From: Mycobacteriales bacterium
Lineage (GTDB): Bacteria; Actinomycetota; Actinomycetes; JAFAQI01; DASSKL01
Length of the DNA stretch: 59,340 bases
Direction of reading: 5' to 3'
Assembly (NCBI GenBank): GCA_035690485.1
Contig: DASSKL010000052.1
Location: forward strand, 1 to 59,340
The first letter of the stretch is position 1. The number at the start of each line of letters is the position of its first letter. Positions 52,376 through 59,340 of the stretch are shown here, piece by piece. The notes below the pieces were generated by a model. The model searched no databases, was not told the origin of the DNA, and saw only the letters and a program-made list of their open reading frames with translations. The position numbers were made by a program, and so were the translations under genes.

Positions 52376-53767
52376 ATGCGCTACGTGCGTATCGCGATCG
52401 TCGGAGGCGGCCCCGCCGGCTACGAAGCGGCCCTGATGGCCGCGCAGCTCGACGCCGAGGTCGTGGTCGTCGACAGCGACGGCATCGGCGGCGCCTGCGT
52501 GCTCCGCGACTGCGTGCCGTCGAAGACGCTGATCGCCACCTCCGACACGCTGACCGCGTTCGCCGGCGCGCCGCGACTCGGCGTGACGCTGCCCGAGGGC
52601 ACCCAGCCCAGGCTCGACCTGCGGCAGGTCAACGAGCGGGTCAAGGGGCTCGCGGCGGCGCAGTCGGCCGACATCACCGCCCGGCTGGCACGGGAGGGCG
52701 TCGAGATCATCGAGGGCAGCGGCCGGCTGGTCGGCAACGGCCGAGTCGTGGTGCGTACGGCGGAGCGGCGCGAGCGCGGCATCGGCGCCGATGCGGTCAT
52801 CGTGGCTACCGGCGCCTCGCCGCGCGTGCTGCCCGGCGCCGAGCCGGACGGCGAGCGGATCCTGTCGTGGCGAGAGGTCTACGACCTCACCGAGCTGCCC
52901 GAGCACCTCGTCGTCGTCGGCTCCGGCGTCACGGGCGCGGAGTTCGCCAATGCCTACCAGGCGATGGGCGTGCACGTGACGTGGGTGTCGAGCCGCGACC
53001 GGGTGATGCCGAGCGAGGACGCCGACGCGGCGCTGCTGCTCGAGCGGGTGTTCACGCGCCGCGGCATGACGATCGTGAAGCAGGCGCGGGCGGCGAGCGT
53101 CGAGCGCACCGCCGACGGCGTCGTCGTGAAGTGCGAGGACGGCCGCACGATCGAGGGCAGCCACGCGCTGATGGCGGTGGGGTCCACCCCCAACACCGAC
53201 GGGCTCGGCCTCCCGGACGTGGGCGTCGCACTCGGCGCGGGCGGCCACGTCCAGGTCGACCGGGTCAGCCGCACCACCGCGCCCGGCGTCTACGCCGCCG
53301 GCGACGTCACGGGCGTGCTCCCGCTGGCATCCGTCGCCGCCATGCAGGGCCGCATCGCGGTCTGGCACGCGTTGGGCGAGGCGGTCACCCCGCTGCGGCT
53401 GTCGACGGTGGCCGCCAACGTCTTCACCGACCCGGAAATCGCCACGGTCGGCCTCGCCGAGGGGGAACCCGACGTGGGCGGCATTCCGGCGCGCACGGTC
53501 AAACTGCCGCTCGCGACGAACCCCAGGGCGAAGATGCAGGGACTGGACGACGGGTTCGTCAAGCTGTTCGCCCGGCCCGGCACCGGCACGGTACTGGGCG
53601 GCGTGGTGGTCTCGGCCCGGGCCAGCGAGCTGATCCTCCCGGTGTCGATGGCCGTGCAGCACTCGCTGACCGTCGACCAGCTGGCGCACACGTTCTCGAT
53701 CTACCCGTCGCTGTCCGGCAGCCTGATCGAGGCCGCCCGCCAGCTGACGACGCACGCCCCGTCGTAG
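52376..53767 (+). CDS. lpdA: NAD(P)H-quinone/flavoprotein disulfide reductase (LpdA-like)
   Basis: A 463-residue pyridine-nucleotide-disulfide oxidoreductase-fold enzyme. FAD motif IAIVGGGPAGYEAALMAAQL; a CVLRDC pair at the redox site (GGACVLRDCVPSKTLI); NAD motif LVVVGSGVTGAEFANAYQAM; second FAD motif GVYAAGDVTG; dimerisation domain at the C terminus. The His-x4-Glu catalytic dyad of lipoamide dehydrogenases is replaced (FSIYPSLSGSLIEA), so lipoamide activity is unlikely. From memory this matches mycobacterial LpdA (Rv3303c), a quinone reductase. ATG 52376 is used; GTG 52385 is the alternative. Confidence 0.86.
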   Translation: MRYVRIAIVGGGPAGYEAALMAAQLDAEVVVVDSDGIGGACVLRDCVPSKTLIATSDTLTAFAGAPRLGVTLPEGTQPRLDLRQVNERVKGLAAAQSADITARLAREGVEIIEGSGRLVGNGRVVVRTAERRERGIGADAVIVATGASPRVLPGAEPDGERILSWREVYDLTELPEHLVVVGSGVTGAEFANAYQAMGVHVTWVSSRDRVMPSEDADAALLLERVFTRRGMTIVKQARAASVERTADGVVVKCEDGRTIEGSHALMAVGSTPNTDGLGLPDVGVALGAGGHVQVDRVSRTTAPGVYAAGDVTGVLPLASVAAMQGRIAVWHALGEAVTPLRLSTVAANVFTDPEIATVGLAEGEPDVGGIPARTVKLPLATNPRAKMQGLDDGFVKLFARPGTGTVLGGVVVSARASELILPVSMAVQHSLTVDQLAHTFSIYPSLSGSLIEAARQLTTHAPS

Positions 53768-53778
53768 ACCGTCCCCTT

Positions 53779-53811
53779 GCCGGCGGCCCGTCGGCACCGG
53801 CAGCCGCCGGC
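53779..53811. terminator. hairpin between convergent lpdA and mutase genes
   Basis: GCCGGCGGC (53779-53787) pairs perfectly with GCCGCCGGC (53803-53811) around a 15-nt loop. It lies in the 64-bp gap between two convergent genes and could stop transcription from both sides, although no U-run follows. Confidence 0.45.
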
Positions 53812-53831
53812 GCCGACGCGGATCGCCTCGG

Positions 53832-55424
<1,593 letters not shown>

Positions 55425-55431
55425 GCCGGCG

Positions 55432-55437
55432 ATGCTA
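55432..55437 (-). promoter_or_regulatory. -10 box of a leaderless promoter for the mutase gene
   Basis: TAGCAT on the minus strand ends 7 nt before the ATG at 55424. Confidence 0.48.
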
Positions 55438-55529
55438 GTCGGGCAAGGTGAACCGGCCACGCGCCCGCTCGATATGGGGCATTTCCCCCGCCCGGGCGTG
55501 TGCGCCCGCGACCGTCGCGACACCACCGG

Positions 55530-55535
55530 TAGCCT
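55530..55535 (+). promoter_or_regulatory. -10 box before the D,D-carboxypeptidase gene
   Basis: TAGCCT ends 9 nt before the ATG at 55545, leaving at most two or three leader bases. Confidence 0.42.
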
Positions 55536-55544
55536 GCCGTCACC

Positions 55545-56687
55545 ATGCGCCTGGCTCGACAGCTCCCTGCTGCCCTCGCCGTCGCCGTCCTCGCGCTGGC
55601 CTGCCTGACCGGGATCGTCTTCGTCGGTCCCGCGGCGCACGCCGCACCAGGCAGCGACCAGCCAGCGGTCGGCGGTCCCGCGCTCGCCTCCCACGGCATG
55701 GTGGTCGACTCCGACCCGGGAGCGCCGCCGGTGCCTGCGGACCTCACCGCGAGCTCGTGGCTGGTGGCCGACCTCGACTCCGGCGCCGTGCTCGCCGCCC
55801 GCGATCCGCACGGGCGCTACCTGCCGGCGAGCACGCTGAAGACCTTGACTGCGCTCACCCTGATCCCGCTGCTCGACCCCGACACCGTCGTCAGACCGAC
55901 GTACGACGACATCGCCGTCGACGGCAGCAAGGTCGGGCTCGTCGACACCATGGGCTACCCGGTGCGCCAGCTGTTCACGGCGATGCTCGTGGTCTCGGCC
56001 AACGATGCCGCCGACACGCTGGCCACCGCGGCCGGCGGCATCCCGAAGACGCTCGCGCTGATGAACGCCGAGGCGCAGAAGCTGCGGGCCTACGACACCC
56101 ACGCCGGCACGCCGAGCGGGCTCGATGCGCCGGGCCAGACCAGCTCGGCCTACGACCTGGCGCTGATCGCTCGTGCGGCGATGGCGCTGCCCGACTTCCG
56201 GTCCTACGTGGCCATCGTGCACTCGGCGGTCAGCGCGCCGGCCGGCAAGACGATCGACATCTACACCCACGACCGGCTGCTGACGAACTACCCCGGCGCC
56301 ATCGGCATCAAGAACGGCTACACGGTGGCCGCGCAGGCGACGTTCGTCGGAGCCGCCACCCGCAACGGTCACACGCTGGTCGTGACGCTCATGCACGCCG
56401 CCCCCTCGGTCTGGAAGGAAGCCGAGCGGCTGCTCGACTGGGGGTTCGCGGCGATCGGGCACGTGCAGCCGGTCGGCCAGCTCGTCGACCCCCAGCCCGA
56501 CCGCACCCGCGCCACCGCGGCCCTGCACGCGGCACCGGTCCGCACGAGCGCGGCGGCGCAGAGCGGCGGCGGTCTCGGCGCGCTGCCCATCGGGCTCGGG
56601 GTGAGCGCGGTGGTGCTTCTCATCGGCTCGTGGCTGCGCCGATCGGCCACCCGGCGGCGCCGTCGCTACAGCTTGCCCCCTTTGTGA
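55545..56687 (+). CDS. D-alanyl-D-alanine carboxypeptidase (peptidase S11)
   Basis: A 380-residue penicillin-binding-protein-5-like enzyme trimming the terminal D-Ala of wall peptides. A signal peptide (residues about 1-33, ending AAHAA) precedes the catalytic domain. SxxK is STLK (S96, K99), SxN is SAND (S151-N153), and the KxG motif is KNG in IGIKNGYTV, a common variant in this group. A C-terminal helix (about 345-365, [18 protein letters not shown]) followed by a basic tail anchors it to the membrane. Confidence 0.92.
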   Translation: MRLARQLPAALAVAVLALACLTGIVFVGPAAHAAPGSDQPAVGGPALASHGMVVDSDPGAPPVPADLTASSWLVADLDSGAVLAARDPHGRYLPASTLKTLTALTLIPLLDPDTVVRPTYDDIAVDGSKVGLVDTMGYPVRQLFTAMLVVSANDAADTLATAAGGIPKTLALMNAEAQKLRAYDTHAGTPSGLDAPGQTSSAYDLALIARAAMALPDFRSYVAIVHSAVSAPAGKTIDIYTHDRLLTNYPGAIGIKNGYTVAAQATFVGAATRNGHTLVVTLMHAAPSVWKEAERLLDWGFAAIGHVQPVGQLVDPQPDRTRATAALHAAPVRTSAAAQSGGGLGALPIGLGVSAVVLLIGSWLRRSATRRRRRYSLPPL

Positions 56688-56696
56688 ACAACGCCC

Positions 56697-56724
56697 TTCA
56701 CGGGCGCGAGCCGGGCGGTATGGT
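56697..56724 (+). promoter_or_regulatory. promoter for the cold-shock gene
   Basis: TTCACG (56697-56702) and TATGGT (56719-56724) are separated by 16 bp and resemble -35 and -10 boxes. The start codon is about 80 nt further on, giving the long leader usual for cold-shock genes. Confidence 0.45.
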
Positions 56725-56805
56725 GCGTGGCTAGTCGGCTCCGGACGTGGAGCGACGCCGGTGCCCGGCCTGCGGGTTCCGGATATCGAGACCCAGGGGT
56801 TGGCA

Positions 56806-57006
56806 GTGGCACAAGGCACCGTGAAGTGGTTCAACGCCGAGAAGGGCTACGGCTTCATCGCCGTCGACGGCGGCGCTGACGTCTTCGTTCACTACACCGC
56901 CATCCAGGCGGACGGCTACAAGTCCCTCGACGAGGGTCAGCGCGTGGAGTTCGAGGTGACGCAGGGGCAGAAGGGTCCGCAGGCCGACCAGGTCCGCGCG
57001 ATCTGA
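56806..57006 (+). CDS. csp: cold-shock protein (CspA family)
   Basis: A 66-residue single OB-fold RNA-binding protein starting at GTG 56806 ([18 protein letters not shown]). RNP1 (KGYGFI) and RNP2 (VFVHY) are intact. Its length and ending ([10 protein letters not shown]) are typical of actinobacterial CspA. It would melt mRNA structure in the cytoplasm. A leader of about 80 nt and a strong terminator flank it, so it is a single-gene unit. Confidence 0.95.
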   Translation: MAQGTVKWFNAEKGYGFIAVDGGADVFVHYTAIQADGYKSLDEGQRVEFEVTQGQKGPQADQVRAI

Positions 57007-57020
57007 CCTTCCGTCTCGTC

Positions 57021-57054
57021 CGAGGGCCCGGCACGTCCACGTGCCGGGCCCTCG
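57021..57054. terminator. strong terminator hairpin after the cold-shock gene
   Basis: A perfect 15-bp stem, CGAGGGCCCGGCACG with its reverse complement, encloses the loop TCCA. It ends 4 bp before the stop of the convergent RNA-ligase-like gene, so it can serve both directions. Confidence 0.85.
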
Positions 57055-57058
57055 TCGT

Positions 57059-57577
57059 TCAACCGGCCAGCAGGTAGTCCTGCCGCACGACCCAGCGGTC
57101 CGCGGCGTCCTGCTCGAAGAGCTGGAACGACGCGACCGGGAAACGCGCTTCGTAGGGCGCCAGCGCCGCGTAGGCGCGGTCGAGCGCGTCCTCGGGCAGG
57201 TCGTGGGCCACGGTCACGTGCGGGTGGTAGGGGAAGCGAGGCTCGCGTCCCAGCGGCCCAGAGCGCACGGACCGCTCCAGCAGCTCGCAGTCGCTGATGC
57301 CGGCGACGAGGGGCACGAAGACCACCGGTGACACCGGCCGGAACGTCGCCGCCCCGCGCAGATGCACCTCGAAAGGCCGGCCGCAGGCGGCGACCGCGGT
57401 GAGGTGCTCGCGGATGCCGGGCAGCTGGTCGGTGGACACGGCCGTCGGCGGCAGCAGCGTCACGTGCGGCACGATGCTGGCCGCCGCCGGGTCACCGAGC
57501 AGCTCGCGCCAGCCCTGCAGCTGGGACTGGAAGGGTTCGGGAAGCGCGATCGCGACGCCGATGTTGTGGCGGGCCAC
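57059..57577 (-). CDS. 2'-5' RNA ligase / 2H phosphoesterase family protein
   Basis: A 172-residue protein with the two His-x-Thr motifs that define the 2H superfamily: VPHVTLLPP near residue 38 and HPHVTVAHDL near residue 118. It begins VAIALPEPFQSQL, typical of the 2_5_RNA_ligase2 group. These enzymes act on cyclic phosphates or 2'-5' linkages, but the substrate here is unknown. The GTG start has GGAG upstream. trpS is upstream on the same strand, 21 bp away. Confidence 0.85.
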   Translation of the reverse strand: MARHNIGVAIALPEPFQSQLQGWRELLGDPAAASIVPHVTLLPPTAVSTDQLPGIREHLTAVAACGRPFEVHLRGAATFRPVSPVVFVPLVAGISDCELLERSVRSGPLGREPRFPYHPHVTVAHDLPEDALDRAYAALAPYEARFPVASFQLFEQDAADRWVVRQDYLLAG

Positions 57578-57598
57578 CCGGTGACTCCGGCGGCGCGA

Positions 57599-59340
<1,742 letters not shown>

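Overview
The window is a high-GC, gene-dense chromosomal segment of an actinomycete. Supporting signs are GTG starts, pervasive GTGA/ATGA gene overlaps, an acyl-CoA carboxylase with an epsilon subunit, a TIGR03089-family protein, a DUF222/HNH protein, a PPOX-type F420/flavin protein and LCP-family cell-wall ligases. From memory, the order manC-wbbL ... rmlD-LCP-TIGR03089 ... acyl-CoA dehydrogenase-purE-purK-GtrA-PH protein-birA-accD5-accE5-accA3 ... lpdA follows Mycobacterium tuberculosis Rv3264c to Rv3303c. Relative to that backbone, a large envelope-glycan island lies between wbbL and the rhamnose genes. I cannot name the genus.

Layout. 1-3.7 kb: gene tail, small membrane protein, PPOX protein, DUF222-HNH protein, threonine ammonia-lyase. 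3.7-14 kb (minus strand): a translationally coupled run GT2 > GT4 > methyltransferase > flippase-like protein > SLH-bearing SpoIID/LytB protein > GT4 > GT4 > WbbL > ManC. 14-24 kb: further glycosyltransferases including a 1180-residue methyltransferase-GT2-GT4 fusion, a Wzm/Wzt-type exporter, and an AhpD-like gene interrupted by an in-frame TGA. 23.8-34 kb: SLH-bearing amidase, rmlD, rmlB, LCP ligase, TIGR03089 protein, acetoacetyl-CoA synthetase, secreted barrel protein. 34-39.8 kb: UDP-glucose dehydrogenase, CoA-binding protein, purE/purK, acyl-CoA dehydrogenase, GtrA. 39.8-51.8 kb: carboxylase beta subunit, HMG-CoA lyase, enoyl-CoA hydratase, class III cyclase, PH protein, BirA, PEP carboxylase, AccD5-AccE-AccA3. 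51.8-59.3 kb: cyclotransferase-like protein, LpdA-like flavoprotein, methylmalonyl-CoA mutase large subunit, D,D-carboxypeptidase, cold-shock protein, 2'-5' RNA ligase-like protein, TrpS and a truncated CBS/CorC protein.

How it fits together. ManC, RmlB/RmlD and Ugd supply sugar nucleotides; the glycosyltransferases, exporter and LCP ligase would build and attach a rhamnose-containing surface glycan; two SLH proteins (SpoIID/LytB-like and amidase) may be held on that surface. The second half is acyl-CoA carboxylation and branched-chain/propionyl-CoA metabolism, with BirA beside its carboxylase substrate.

Most interesting observations: (1) a probable selenoprotein, an AhpD/carboxymuconolactone-decarboxylase-like protein whose CxxC motif reads C-P-F-TGA, followed 17 nt later by a hairpin with SECIS-like features (18574-19131). 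(2) A consistent leaderless-promoter signature, TAnnnT 6-9 nt before the start codon, at fourteen genes. (3) The 1180-residue three-enzyme fusion. (4) SLH anchoring linked to the glycan operon. (5) A 23-codon PPP-rich mini-ORF between wbbL and manC. No tRNA, rRNA, CRISPR array, insertion sequence or prophage was recognised.
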